From assembly GCA_021234155.1 (NCBI GenBank), contig JAJEKV010000011.1:126001-190000 (forward strand): DNA of 64,000 nucleotides, written 5' to 3'. This stretch comes from Isoetes taiwanensis (Eukaryota; Streptophyta; Lycopodiopsida; Isoetales; Isoetaceae). Under the pieces are notes generated by a model that was given only the letters and a program-made list of their open reading frames with translations, was not told the origin of the DNA and made no database searches. The position numbers and the translations under genes are program-made. Numbering within the stretch: position 1 is the first letter of the stretch; each line of letters opens with the position of its first letter. Below are positions 22,499 through 34,122 of the stretch, in pieces.

Positions 22499-25400
22499 CC
22501 ATCCCCCTCCTACGATGGCGACGAGTCCTTGGAGCTGGGGCCGGAGTACTCAAACTTGGCTTATCCGGGTAACGACGGTGAAACTCCGCAATTTTATCAG
22601 GAGCATTACTCAGATTTTCGGCAGGCTCCCAGGTTTTATCACTTGGCGAGTAACCTTCCCAATCGACAAAGTAATACAAGCGGCAACGAAGAAACTTGGA
22701 GTCCAGAATCTCTCGAACCTCGAACTCCTCATGATCATCAATTTCTACTGGTGGTGGCGGCGGAGGAACACGATCTGGGAAAGTATTGACTGTGTCTGGA
22801 TGAAGCCGAACAGCTGGAGGGAGCTCGAGCCGGAATGCCACATTGCTGATATGGGCCGTGATCCGGTAAGGACCAAGGCGACGATAGTCAAGCTTATTTT
22901 AGGGACGTGAGGTAGGGAGGTCCCTATGAAGAAGCCAGACAAGGTCACCAACGTGAAACTTAGGAGCTTCCTGCCGATACAAATCAGCGTAATGCTGATA
23001 GCGTTCCTGTGCTCGGTGAAGATGATGCTGAAGATCCGATTGAAGAGCCTGGAGTTTCCCAAGTCGAGACTCAACACTAGGATTGACCGAGTCACTGCCA
23101 GCGACGCCAAGGGACCAACGAGGATGCTGACCAGAGTTTAGAAAGAATGGAGTCTGGCCAGTGGAAGCATGTACTGAGTATATTATAGGCAAACTCAGCT
23201 AGTGGAAGATAATCGACCCAATCATCTTGCTGATAACTGATAAAGCACTTTAAAGATTGCTCCAGAGTCTGATTAGTGTGCTTCCATCTTGAACCTCAAA
23301 ACAATCATAGTCTGATCGCATCTGTTGAGAAGATGATGCAGAACCAAGGTGTGAGAATAGATCTTGAGCCAATGGATCGGAAGGCAGAGATTGTCTTGAT
23401 AGTTAATCGTCACAGAGATGCTCGAACAGACTCCAACAAGGTCGTATCATGAGGCCTCTCAAACAAAGTAAGGGCTATAAGCTGAAACCGATCAGGCCCT
23501 AGAATAACCTATGATTGCTGGTCAAATGCAGGATCACCTAGCTTGGGCTCAAGGTAGGAGCGTCAAGACAAGGCATCAGGCTTCTCTTGGAGGGATCCAG
23601 GAGGGTACATGATCACGAAATCAATCTGAGAGAATACTTGAGTATGCCACCGGGCCTGGTGACGGTTGAGCACTCGAGCATACTGAAAATACTGTAGATT
23701 TTGATGATCTGTGTAGACTGTGACCTTATTAAGGAGATCCTTCCAGGAAACGTCTCTACTCCTCGAAAGAATCCACTATCGTCAACAACTCCTTGTCATA
23801 AATGGGATAGTTGATTTCAGCAGCCTGAAACTTTCGTGAGTGATAAGCGATTGGATGCAATTCATGGTCATCCCCCTCCTGTGATAGGATCCCACCAAGC
23901 GTAAAATTAGAAGCATCTGCTTCAACAACATATGGGCACAAAGGATCTGCAGGAGCAAGAACTGGCGTCGTAGTGAAAGCATGCTTCAGGGTAACGAAAG
24001 CAGATTCCGCTTCCACAGTCCATTCAAATGGCACGTCCTTAACCGTGAGGCGTGTCAAAGGAACGACAATCTATGAATAATCCCGAATGAAACACCGATA
24101 GAAATTGGCAAACTCAAGAAAACACTGAACATCTTGAACGGATGAAGGTGTTTGCCACTCTAGAATAGTTGGGTCCATAGAGACTTCATGTGGAGTGATG
24201 CGATAGCCAAGGAACTCCACATTATCCTGCTCGAACTGACACTTCTCAAGTTTGGCATACAACCCATGCCCACAAAGCTTCTGAAGGACCTGTCGAACAT
24301 GCCTCTCATGTTCTTCGAGAGTCTTGGAATAAATAAGAATATCATCCAAATAGATGATAACAAAAGTGTCTCAGAACTCTCAAAAAACCATTGCCCATAT
24401 GCTGGAATACTGCCAGAGCATTGGTAAGTCCAAACGGCATAACTGTGTACTCAAAATGGCCATACCGAGTATGAAAGGTTGTTTTCCACTCATCACCCTC
24501 CCGGATCCGAATAAGATTGTAGGCACCCCGAAGATCAATCTTCGTAAAATAATGCACATCTTGGAGGCGTTCCAATAACTCTGGAATCAGAGGAAGGCGG
24601 ATATCGATTCGACACTGTGATTTTATTGAGGCCACGATAATCAACGACCAGACGCAGCTAATCATCCTTCTTTTTGACGAAGAAGATAGGCGCTCCAGCA
24701 AGGGACTGAGAATGTCGAATGAAGCCAGTGGCTAGATTCTCTTCAATATAATCCCGCAAAACCTTCAACTCAACGGGAGATAGGACATATATGAACGATG
24801 CTCTGGGAGTTTGCTGGCCTCGACTTTGTCAGAAACATCAGAGAAGTCGCCATATTTATCTGGGAGCATTGGAACAGACTTTCCTGGTGTTGAGCTAGCC
24901 GATGGGTGAACCTGGATTGCAAACACAGAATTTGGATGTTGCCTTCTAGATTTATCGAATTCGAGAAAAGAAATCTTCGAGATGCGAAACTGAGGGCGTG
25001 AAGAAGCCTTTACAAAAGTAGGAGCAGGAACATGAGCAGGAACATGAACGTGAGCAGGAGCAACTGGAACATGAACTGGAGCATGAACTGCATCAAGAAC
25101 TGGAGTAGGAGCAGAAACTGGAGCTGGAGCTGGAGCCGGGACATCATCAAGGATATGGACAGAATCTGGGGCATGAACTGGAGCAGAGGCAAGAGTCAAA
25201 TCAGAATATGGAACAGAAACAAGAACAACAAGGACGGAATCAGGGACCCACGATACTGCACGGATCGAAGTCGATGTTGGTGTAGAGACCTAATCTGCAG
25301 ATGAACTGGAACTAGAGCTAGAACCAGCAAATCGAAATGATCTGGTACGCCAATCAATCTACGGGTTATGTAGCTCGAGCCAGGGCAGACCCAAGACTAT

Positions 25401-26495
25401 TGGCGCATGAGGGTTAGCAATGAGATTGAAGGAAATATCACAAGAAACTCCCTCGAACAAAACCTGAAGAGGCGCAGTACATTCTGTGACTGCACCCGAG
25501 GAGATCTCCCGTCCATCAATCATTTCGACAGGACCAGGATGCTCAACCTTACTTCTAGGGCTTACTGGCGAATGCACTATCCATAAAGCAAGCATTTGCA
25601 CCACAATCAAGTTGGGCCAACACTTGCAATCCTCCAACTTCTGATTTCAATGATATAGGGATGAAGAATGCCTTGCTAACCTTATCCGATGGAATAAACA
25701 TGTCAAGAAATGTGGAAGGAGCCTGAGAAAAGGCGGCCAGCCGACGAGAGACTCCTATGACTCGGACCGGCCCCTGAAGTTTTTCGACTGGTTTGGACGC
25801 TTCACAGGGCATCCACGAGCAATATGGCCAGCTCCTCCACAGTAGAGGCAAAGGTTAGCCTCTCTCCGATGCTGCTTCTCAGGGGCAGATAAAGGTCCTC
25901 GAATTGCTCGATAAATCTGCATAGGATCAGGTCCTGACCTGCTGGATTCTACTGATGACACCGAGGAGGACGTAGCTCGAAGTGCAACATCATCCCAGGC
26001 AGTATCTACTGCAATTTGACGAAATTCTGATGCATATACTGCAGCTGGACGAGAGCCTTGCCTTAGATTGCAGAGTTTTGTGACTGCTGTGCACTGATGA
26101 TCGGTGTCTCCAAAGCATACCTCGAGCTCTGCAGTGAAAGCATCAAAATCTTGCAACTCTGGGGCTCCTTTCTCCAATAAAGGAGCAAACCAACTTAGAG
26201 CTGGCCCCGTGAGAAGAGAACCAATCAGCCCCACTTGTTCTTGGGCCGTGGGATATCTACGAGGATGGAGCTAAATCACAAGTCTAATCTGATTCAAAAA
26301 ACTGCGGAGCTTAGACCGAGTGCCGTCATACTTCTCTGGCAGGCTGATCTTAGGCTCTGATAGCCTCAATCCCGAGCTAGAAGTAGATTCATGTGAAGCA
26401 ATATGTTTCTAAAGCTCTTTATTGTCCAACTGCAACTGCTGGCATACTTGAACAAGCTGTTGGACCTGCTGTAATAAAGTCGAAACCTCCTCCAT
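22499..26495 (-). pseudogene. Gypsy gag-pol with C-terminal chromodomain
   Basis: Gag starts near 26495 (MEEVSTLLQQVQQL) and ends with a CCHC knuckle CLYCGGAGHIARGC. The protease motif is AQLDCGANACFMD, with the usual DSG/DTG changed to DCG. RT includes [23 protein letters not shown] and YLDDILIYS, and RNase H includes VVEADASNFTLGG and IYDKELL. Integrase is represented only by its end ([20 protein letters not shown], then a GPY/F-type region with FHVGDLVWL). The last block (22494-22841) is a chromodomain (FEVREILDSK, YFVDWEGYSPSDKTWEP). Several stops and frameshifts are present. The chromodomain in related elements directs insertion to heterochromatin. Confidence 0.9.
24930..25330 (-). repeat. 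Ala/Pro/Val-rich repeat linker in the gypsy pol
   Basis: The DNA is a tandem array of GGAGCAGGAACATGAAC-type units. It encodes a low-complexity stretch of P, A, V and H (PAPAPAPVSAPTPVLDAVHA) between protease and RT, unusual for a gypsy polyprotein. Confidence 0.75.
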
Positions 26496-26577
26496 AGATA
26501 TAAAATCACCAAATATAAGCAAAAAAAATGCTTAGGATCAGAGCAGGCAAGAACCGATTCGGGATTCCGGTTCAAAC

Positions 26578-27096
26578 TGTCATGAAACTATGCAAAAACA
26601 AGAAAAATACGTGGAGAATATGCAAGAAATACGGGAGAAATACGCCAAGATCGGCAAAGAATCTGATATATGAACAGGAATAAAAAATACAATGGCCCGA
26701 AGGCAAGCAGGAACACGAGACAGATGCCTAGAAGGCTCAAGACTAGCGTTGAACCGGATTGGTTCGACAAGAAGGAGGTGCTTCCTTATATATCTAGGCC
26801 AACGGTCAGGATTGCGCCATTCCAATGGATGAGATCGCGCCAAGTGTTGCACATGCATTTAGGTTCTAGAATCTTCTAGAACCTCCTGGAGATAATCCCA
26901 CATATGACAAAGACGTGAAGGAATGTCTTCAGCAAATATTGGTAGCGCACTTAGCAAGGGTGTATGACTCGCAACTAGAAGGTTGCGAGTTCAAACCCTA
27001 TCTTGTGCAACTATGCTTTTGCATCCATGTGACGACCATCTTTTGTACATACGAGTATAATGTTAGTATGATACGAATATCCGTATGGTCGTCACA
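26578..27096 (-). repeat. Gypsy 5' LTR
   Basis: A 519-bp partner of 21979-22498. It carries the same regulatory set: heat-shock-element motif at 26863-26882, TATATAAGG at 26784-26792, tRNA-like segment at 26941-27015. Confidence 0.93.
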
Positions 27097-27101
27097 AAGA
27101 G

Positions 27102-29493
27102 CATAGATTCAGTTGTTGAGGCAAATGCACCTGAACATACTTTTCATAATATGTTGTTCTTATTTGGTTCTCTGCACATGGTAAAAATGATATAGGGATC
27201 TGTAGAACTTGCCCCTTCAGCTCACATCCATCTAGAGGGCTTCAGATCAATTTGATTTAGAGGCATTGCATGGAGAAAGGTGACAGGAAAATAGAAAGAG
27301 TGGCATACAAAGATGGTACTCGTTCTAGAGCACAACTTCAAAGCCAAGGACAAATTAATATCCAGATAACTTTGCCGCCTGCGATGTAAAAATATACTTC
27401 CTTCCTTCCTTCCTTCTTTGATCCATAGCAACCTTTCTTTTGCACAACTATACTACCTTCTCTCTTTGGTCTGCAAAGGATTTTCTTGATTGATAAGAGT
27501 ATGCCTTTAGAAAACTGACAAGCTCTATTTAGTGGATTATTGCAAACCTAGTATTAGGCCTATCGTGATCCTATATTTGGCTATCTTGTTGAATGGTTAA
27601 TGCGGCCATGATGGCCACATTGAAAGCCTCCAATTTGAGGGCTCCATATGTAGGTCACTAGATGGAGGGTTGCATGCATAGGCCCTAGTAGTAGGCATGG
27701 CGATCATACTATCATAGCCCTAAACCCCCCAATCTCCTTTGCCCAACCCTATCTCATCCAAGCTCGTCCTTTTCCTCAAATCGAGATTTTTTTTTCCTTC
27801 TCCTCCTCAATGTGGCGCTATTGGTGTAGCTTCTCTCTGCTTTTCCCTTTAAAGATAAGTTTTGTTACTTATCCACTAGATGCAAGTTTTTTTCGAGGGG
27901 ATGTTGCATTTCTCGTGTAATTTTTTACTCTGGATACGAGGGTTTTGTCGACAATTATTCGAAGTTCTTTGATTTCTCCATAGAAGTTAATTTTTGAATT
28001 ATGCATGTTGAAGATTTCCTGTCACAAAAGATTATGCATGCTCAGGATTTCTTGTATTACAGCCCATGAATCACATATGCTCTAGAATAATTATGTGACT
28101 ATAGTACGCACTTGCATATTTGCATGATTATGGTATATGCTTCCGGATTCATTTTCAAGTTCATAGATCTTAAAATGACTCCTCAGCAATTTACATATGT
28201 ATTGCTCTTCGCTCTATTTCTTAAAAATTGATTCTTTCCTCTTTAGTTATTTCGTATCTTATGAAGTACGACTATGAATTCGAATCAAGTTTAGAGACCA
28301 CTGTTTTTCTCTAATTTCATGGCATGGATCATAGTTTAATTCGAATTATATTGGGATTATGGAATACATCTCAGCTCTTAGTTCACAACATTAAGTCTAT
28401 CTCTGCAAACTTACCGTACCCATTATTGCTTAAACAATTCTTCATTCTCTGTGGACAAAATATGTTGGATTGATTCGATAATATATTGCCAAAATTGCTT
28501 ATTAGAAAGCTTCTTATATTGTTTGATACCATAGCAAATGCGGAAAGATATTTTGATGTTTATTGTATTTACTATGTTTTCTTCTTGTCATTTGTGGTGC
28601 AGTTTTTCAAGTTATAACTTTTAAGTGAGGTATCTTACATGACGATTGATCTTTTGCTATGTTCTCAATCATATTTCCTAGGCAAATTGTTTTAAAGGGT
28701 AATTCTTATTCGTTATAAACTTCCGCGTTTTGGCGGATTCAGTTTACGATCGGCTCTTATTTTTTATGTATATGGTTGTCTAGAAGGCTTACTTTTGTAT
28801 TGATTATAATTATGGGTCTAGCTTGTTTGTTAAGGTGGTTATTTCTTAGGATGGCGATCATGGTTTGAGTCTTTTCATTTCATTTCACGCAAGTTGTGAT
28901 CCCAAATATAATGGCCTTTCTTCCGTTGCATGATCCTCAACTTCATGGTGAGCTCCTTCAGATGTCACGTCGACTCATTCAGTTCTTTGAGCATCTCGTC
29001 AATCTTGGGGGTTTGTCATCATGTGTGGGATTCAAAGTGGTGGTTTGGAAGGTATTGCATGCACATGAGCAGTGGGGTAACTATAAACCCTCAACTGGGC
29101 TTAGACATCTTGGACTTAACTCAGATGGTCATCGCCCTCGAATTTGACTTTGCACGTATTTGAACTCGCTTTTTCCTTTGCCCTTGAGCGGACTTTTCTT
29201 TGCCCTTTCTCCTTCTAATGTCTTATTGACGTCAAATTGTCCTTTTTCTCTGCCCTTGAATCCACATCGCATCTTCTTTTGCATCTTTTCACTTATGTAG
29301 TATTTGATGGCAATTTTTCTTTGGCCTTGAACCCAGAAGGCATTTTCCGTTGCCCTTTAATCTATGTTTGTTAGGCAAGCAGTCAGTAGTCATCAATTCT
29401 CACATAAGTTTGCATTTTAGGGTTCCTGGGAGGCAACATGAATATTTTTCTCTATAACTATCTTCTTCACTAGTAAATTGCCCACCTTTGATG
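27102..29493. other. No recognisable gene
   Basis: AT-rich sequence with a short (TTCC)n run at 27398-27418. An open stretch at 28896-29147 shows no domain. Oligo-T and AT composition resemble intron or intergenic DNA. Confidence 0.45.
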
Positions 29494-29848
29494 GGCATTA
29501 CATGTGATTGTTCACCTTCTATGGACGTTCCATGTGATTGTTCACAAAAGAGTGGAGTATTAATGTGTGGGTTACACCAGCTTAGCTTAGATTTTGTGGT
29601 GTTATTACGTGTGATTGTTCACCTTCCATGGGCATTCCATGTGATTGTTCACAAAAGAGTGGGGTATTAATGTGCGGGTTATACATGCTTAGATTTTGTG
29701 CAAATGCTAATACCAACTGGTGTATGTAAACCGCTCAGGATGGATTGTTCATACGTGTTTGAGTAATCGTCGTTACTATGTACAGTGGGGATAGGATGGA
29801 TTGTCCATACGTGTTTAAGTAATCACCGTTACTATGTATAATAGGGAT
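29494..29848. repeat. Two local tandem duplications
   Basis: A unit of about 105-110 bases containing CATGTGATTGTTCACAAAAG is duplicated at 29494-29600 and 29601-29701. Next to it, a unit of about 55 bases (GATGGATTGT.CATACGTGTTT.AGTAATC) is duplicated at 29737-29848. Confidence 0.8.
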
Positions 29849-30719
29849 GTGTTTGCAACTGCTTGCAAAATTAAGTTAAGAAGAACTCCACTTTGCATGC
29901 TAAGAAGTCATATAAATCTCTCAAATGGTTGCTCTTCATACCTATTTAAATATAAATGCAAACTTATCACAACAGGAAAAGGAAAACTCTTACAAACAAA
30001 AGAGCAGTTTACATCCAAGAATAATGGAACCACCAAGGTTATTGGTTTACCTCCAACTGTTAATGAATAGGATTATGGTATTTCATACAATGCCCTATAA
30101 AAGTACAAAGATCAAGGAGGACAATTCCATTTTGTTAGCTAATTATGTATTACACATTGGAACAAAAACGTTTCAAAGCAAGATGAGTAGTCCTTCAATT
30201 CAAACTATTATCAATCTTCCATACACTATTTAGCAGCAACAGCCACTTCTATACATCCTCTTGTTGTGGCAGCAGTTGGTTATCGTTCATTGTTTTCCTA
30301 CATGAGATATTTACAATGATGTCATACACATTAGATTATCATGAGGCAGCAGTTGGCTATCTTTCAAGCATTCTCTCTTGAATTTCCTCTTCAGCCTGAA
30401 ATAAGACGAAATTTAAACGTGCCTTGTTATTTTCTGTTGGGCATCCATAGATTCTCTAGAAATGTCTATGTAGCCATTTCTGGCTTCTAAACCAATTACC
30501 ATTTCAACGATGATCACAAATAAGGAATTTTTTCTCTGGGCTTAAATCATGAAAGAAACAGGGGGTTCAGATGGTACCTCTGCAAAAAGGTTGATGATAA
30601 GCTGGGCATCTTCTTCAAGAAGATAAGCTTCTTCAATACTCAAAACTATTCTTTCACTCCATGTCAGACTTGTGCCCCCTACGGAATCCATTCTAGCTTA
30701 TTTTTTGGCTTGTTGGACA
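29849..30719. other. No recognisable gene
   Basis: Short open stretches (29834-30233) in two overlapping frames have no recognisable domain. The phrase GGCAGCAGTTGGTTATC recurs at about 30271 and 30344. Confidence 0.4.
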
Positions 30720-31450
30720 GTAAATCTCTCTTGGCACCCGTGCAAGAGGAGTTTACTCATGCCTATTACTAATTGTAAAGTATTATCCACGAAGAGCCTA
30801 CTTACACCTCTACCATGCTACTAATTCCAATTACAACCTCTATATGTCCAAAGTATCAGACGTGAGGAGCATACTCACACATCCACGAGGACCCATACAA
30901 CATCTAAACCTATGAGGACCTTTACCACATCTATTTCTTGGCACCCATGTATGAGGAGTTTACTTACACCTACTACCGTATACATGGCCTATTAAAGTAT
31001 CACCTATGAGGATGTTACTCACACTTAACATTCACACATACACACATGAGGACCCATACCGCAACTACACCCATGAGGCCACATCTACTACATTCACTAT
31101 TTCTAAACTGAGGTGCTTGCGTATGAGCATCTAAAACATTCTAGAACATTCTATTTTGAGTGTTTGCAAAGTTTCCAAAAAGCTTCTCTAAAGTATCGCT
31201 CATGAGGAGAACACTGTTAATTTCAAAGTATCATCTATGAGGATGTCTAGAGCATTTCACATCATTCATATATACTGCTCAACCCTCTATACTATTACCA
31301 ACAAAGTATCATTCATGAGTAGCATACTCACCCTTGGGGATCCATACCACATCTACACCCATGGGGCCACATCTACTACCTCGATACCAATTCAAAAGTA
31401 TGTCAATTCCAAAGTATCACCCATGTAAAGCTTACACACACTCATCATAC
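30720..31450. repeat. Degenerate repeat: AAAGTATCACCTATGAGGA..TACTCACAC
   Basis: Imperfect copies of an AAAGTATCA(C/T)..ATGAGGA core followed by TACTCACACCTAC-like text recur at least eight times with variable spacing. It is non-coding. Confidence 0.65.
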
Positions 31451-31890
31451 CCATCACACCTACTACTTATCATACCCATCACACCTACTACTTGCTATTG
31501 TTTTACTGAGGTGCTTACCCTGGAGCATTTGGAACATTCTAGAACATTCTATTTTGAGGCTTTGCAAAGTTTCAAAAAGCTTGCTATTTCTAGACTGGGG
31601 TGCTTCTCATGAGCATCTGGAACATTCTAGAACATTCTATTTTGAGTGTTTGCAAAGCCAGAAGGTTCTAGAAGATTGCATTTTGAGCATGAGCAAAGTT
31701 TCAAAAAACTTTCTATTTTTAAACATTCTAGAAGACTCTAGGATAGTCCAGGACATACATGAGCATCTGGGACATTCCAGAACATTCTATTTTGAGCATT
31801 TTCAAAGTTTTAGAAAACTTTCTATTTTTAGACATTCTAGAAGACTCTAGAACATTGCAGGCCATTCTAGAAGGTTCAAGAAGATTGCAT
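31131..31890. repeat. Array of GAACATTCTAGAACATTC (heat-shock-element-like) units
   Basis: Copies near 31140, 31532, 31621, 31662, 31727, 31772 and 31830-31890 contain GGAACATTCTAGAACATTCT or close variants, usually followed by ATTTTGAG..TTTGCAAAGTTT. The best copies are four perfect alternating nGAAn/nTTCn pentamers. Confidence 0.75.
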
Positions 31891-33139
31891 TTCCTACTAG
31901 ACCTGCACTAATCTACCATACCTAAGTAGAACATAATTAAGTCAAATTCATAGAGTCTTGGCAAATTTAATAAAGTTCTAAAGGATTTTCGAGTGATCTT
32001 AATGAATCTTAGGAAGTTTGCAAAATCTAGTGGAAATTTTAGGGGATGCATGTCTTCCATATGGGGTCAATTTCACACAGTTCTATCGCGTGCAATCAGG
32101 ATGGATGCATCGGAATTTATGGAAAGCTCAACAATTTTACCTCTTTTAAGAAGTTTTAATAAAAGTAATGTGTAGAAAATTGGTGGTCTTATGTGGGAGG
32201 ATTGAACACAACTACTATGACAGAGTAATCATTCAAAAGAGGTATCAGTCATGATATCCTCAAGTTTCTAGTTCTTGATACTGTAAATTTAGGAGCATTT
32301 GATAACTATGTAAGTGCTCAACACTTGAATTTGATTTTTGACTTCCATACAAAAGGCCAAATTTTCTAAAGGGGTAACCCTGCAATTCGTCAGCATCTTG
32401 TTCTCTTATAGAAGTAGATACATATTTGAATCAAAGAAACCATTGAAATATTGGCTTATAAAACAAACACCACCTTATGGTTAGGCGTGTTATTCTGCCA
32501 AACATGTGAACAAAACTTTAGATCATTCTAACTTGACATATGGCCGAAAAACCACATGGTATCTCCTATGCCCTCAAAATCTATTATATTTGATTCCTCT
32601 ATTTGTGAGTGCCAAGTTCATAAGGTTAGGGACATTACTTCAGCACACAAAAACCAACAACTTCTTCCAACCTCCTCATCTCTTCAAAACCTAGGTTTGC
32701 CCCCTGCCCTTCTGCTAGTTTCATATTTTTTCCCGAGCCAAAAAAAAAAAACATCTTCCATAACACACCAAAACAAAAATTCAGAACAAAGAGAAAATAA
32801 CACGAAGCACTCAATTACAATAAGCTTACTAAAATTGGGCTCCAGGGCATTTGGGTTATATGTTGGATAGTGATAATTAGATGTTCCCATGTAGATGCGA
32901 GAAGGAATGCGTGGACTTTGAGTTTGAAATGAAAAATATGAAGTGGATATTAAGGGCAATGCAAGGCATACCTTAAGATTATTTTACATGATTCAAGAGC
33001 AACACTCTCAAATTATTCAGCACTCTCAACACACTACGAGACATCATATGTGTAGTCCTCTCCTTCCACACTGTATTAACACTGTATTATGCTAGTGGTT
33101 ATTATAACTACTAGCATAATACAGTAAGTTATTGATATA
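31891..33139. other. No recognisable gene (downstream flank of the peroxidase-like gene)
   Basis: AT-rich sequence with a short A run at 32742-32751. A palindromic phrase TACTAGCATAATACAGTA near 33109 partly repeats 33076-33098 in inverse. Nothing looks coding. Confidence 0.45.
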
Positions 33140-34122
33140 CTACCAAGTGCAGGTGGACCTGATCGTCCCTAGCTTGCCCGTCAACACATTATGGCGCCCC
33201 ATCTTTGCGAGCGACTTGCCAAACTGGTGCAGAAACGCCTTGTTATTCTCTGCAAATTTCTTCACGATCTTCTTGGTGCTGCCAGACGATAGAAGCTCAA
33301 TATCAGATTCAAAGGGTGCCACAGCATTGTCCTGCAGCAGATTCTTGTAGTACTGATTATCAAAAACGAAGGGCGTGACGGGATCCAGAAAGCTGGTCAC
33401 AAATTTCCGTCCAATGGTGTGAGCTCCTAGTGTTCAAATTTACAGAGAAACAATTCAGCATTTAAGAAAATAAAAAGGCAGTTCTTAGAAGTTAAGTTAG
33501 CTTGTAAACCTGACAACGCCACTAAATCGTGGTCATTTAGACCAACTGCAGTGAAGTTATTCCTCAAATCTTGTAGAGGAAAGTTAGGATGAGGCAATCC
33601 AATATTCGTGGAAGCGTAAGCACTAAATGAATCTCTTCTTCCAAGCTTCATTTCATACAGAGGGCCTCCAAGCTACAAAATCACACGTATAATATTATCA
33701 CAAATCCCTTTTTTTTTGTTTTCCTGTGACCAGATGTGTACCTGCTTTAGGCCATAGACGGCAGCCATTGCCAGAATATCTGCACACGACACCTTTCCCT
33801 TGCATTTCTTATCTGATTCCAATTCCTTTTTAATATCACCCAATACTGCCAAATTGGGTTGGGCCGAATTTGTTAATGTGAGAGAGCCCCTGCAGCCCTC
33901 TGCAAAACAGTCGTTGAAGAAAAAACGCAGCAGTGAAGCCGAGGAATTTCGATTCTTCCAATACCAGCTATTCACGTTTCTCTGGACTACAGATTCAAAA
34001 GTGGGGCATGTTTTTTTGTAGAATTTGAACTCGAGTCCTGTGCTTGATTCTGCCTTTCCGGCCAAGCAGATCAATGCAAATACAACTGCAAGCATGGCCA
34101 TGGATAGACAGTGGCGCTCCAT
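33140..34122 (-). CDS. Class III peroxidase-like protein, distal His replaced, shortened
   Basis: Three exons splice cleanly: 34122-33742, 33672-33510 and 33426-33140 (minus strand, GT-AG introns), giving 276 residues. The first ATG precedes a signal peptide (residues 1 to about 26, MLAVVFALICLAGKA). Family motifs follow: FYKKTCPTFESVV, LLRFFFNDCF, KGKVSCADILAMAA, LGRRDSFSAYAS, DLVALSGAHTIG, TPFVFDNQYYKNLLQ, KMGRHNVLTGKLGTIRSTC. Class III peroxidases are secreted haem enzymes that oxidise phenolics with hydrogen peroxide. Here the distal catalytic His of the usual HFHDCF is Asn (FFNDCF), the calcium-binding Asp of GCDAS is Arg (GCRGS), and about 45-50 residues between GAHTIG and LDPVTP are absent. 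The proximal His in GAHTIG remains. The frame is open throughout, so it may be expressed, but normal peroxidase activity is unlikely. Confidence 0.85.

Larger units (their letters stand above)
21979..27096 (-). mobile_element. Ty3/gypsy chromovirus, complete ends, internally deleted
   Basis: LTRs at 21979-22498 and 26578-27096 (TG...CA, about 520 bp) are flanked by a perfect 5-bp duplication AAGAG at 21974-21978 and 27097-27101. Coding is on the minus strand in the order gag, protease, RT, RNase H, integrase remnant, chromodomain. At 5.1 kb it is shorter than an intact chromovirus, because most of the integrase core is missing. I see no initiator tRNA-Met primer site next to the 5' LTR. Confidence 0.95.

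Noticed and set aside
22317-22910. A plus-strand protein of 197 residues
   Set aside because: It spans the LTR and the antisense of the chromodomain region; the minus-strand gypsy reading is decisive.
26578-26600. A conventional initiator-tRNA primer-binding site for the gypsy element
   Set aside because: The sequence next to the 5' LTR (GTTTGAACCGGAATCCCG on the minus strand) does not match the TGGTATCAGAGC type seen in the copia element; I could not assign a primer.
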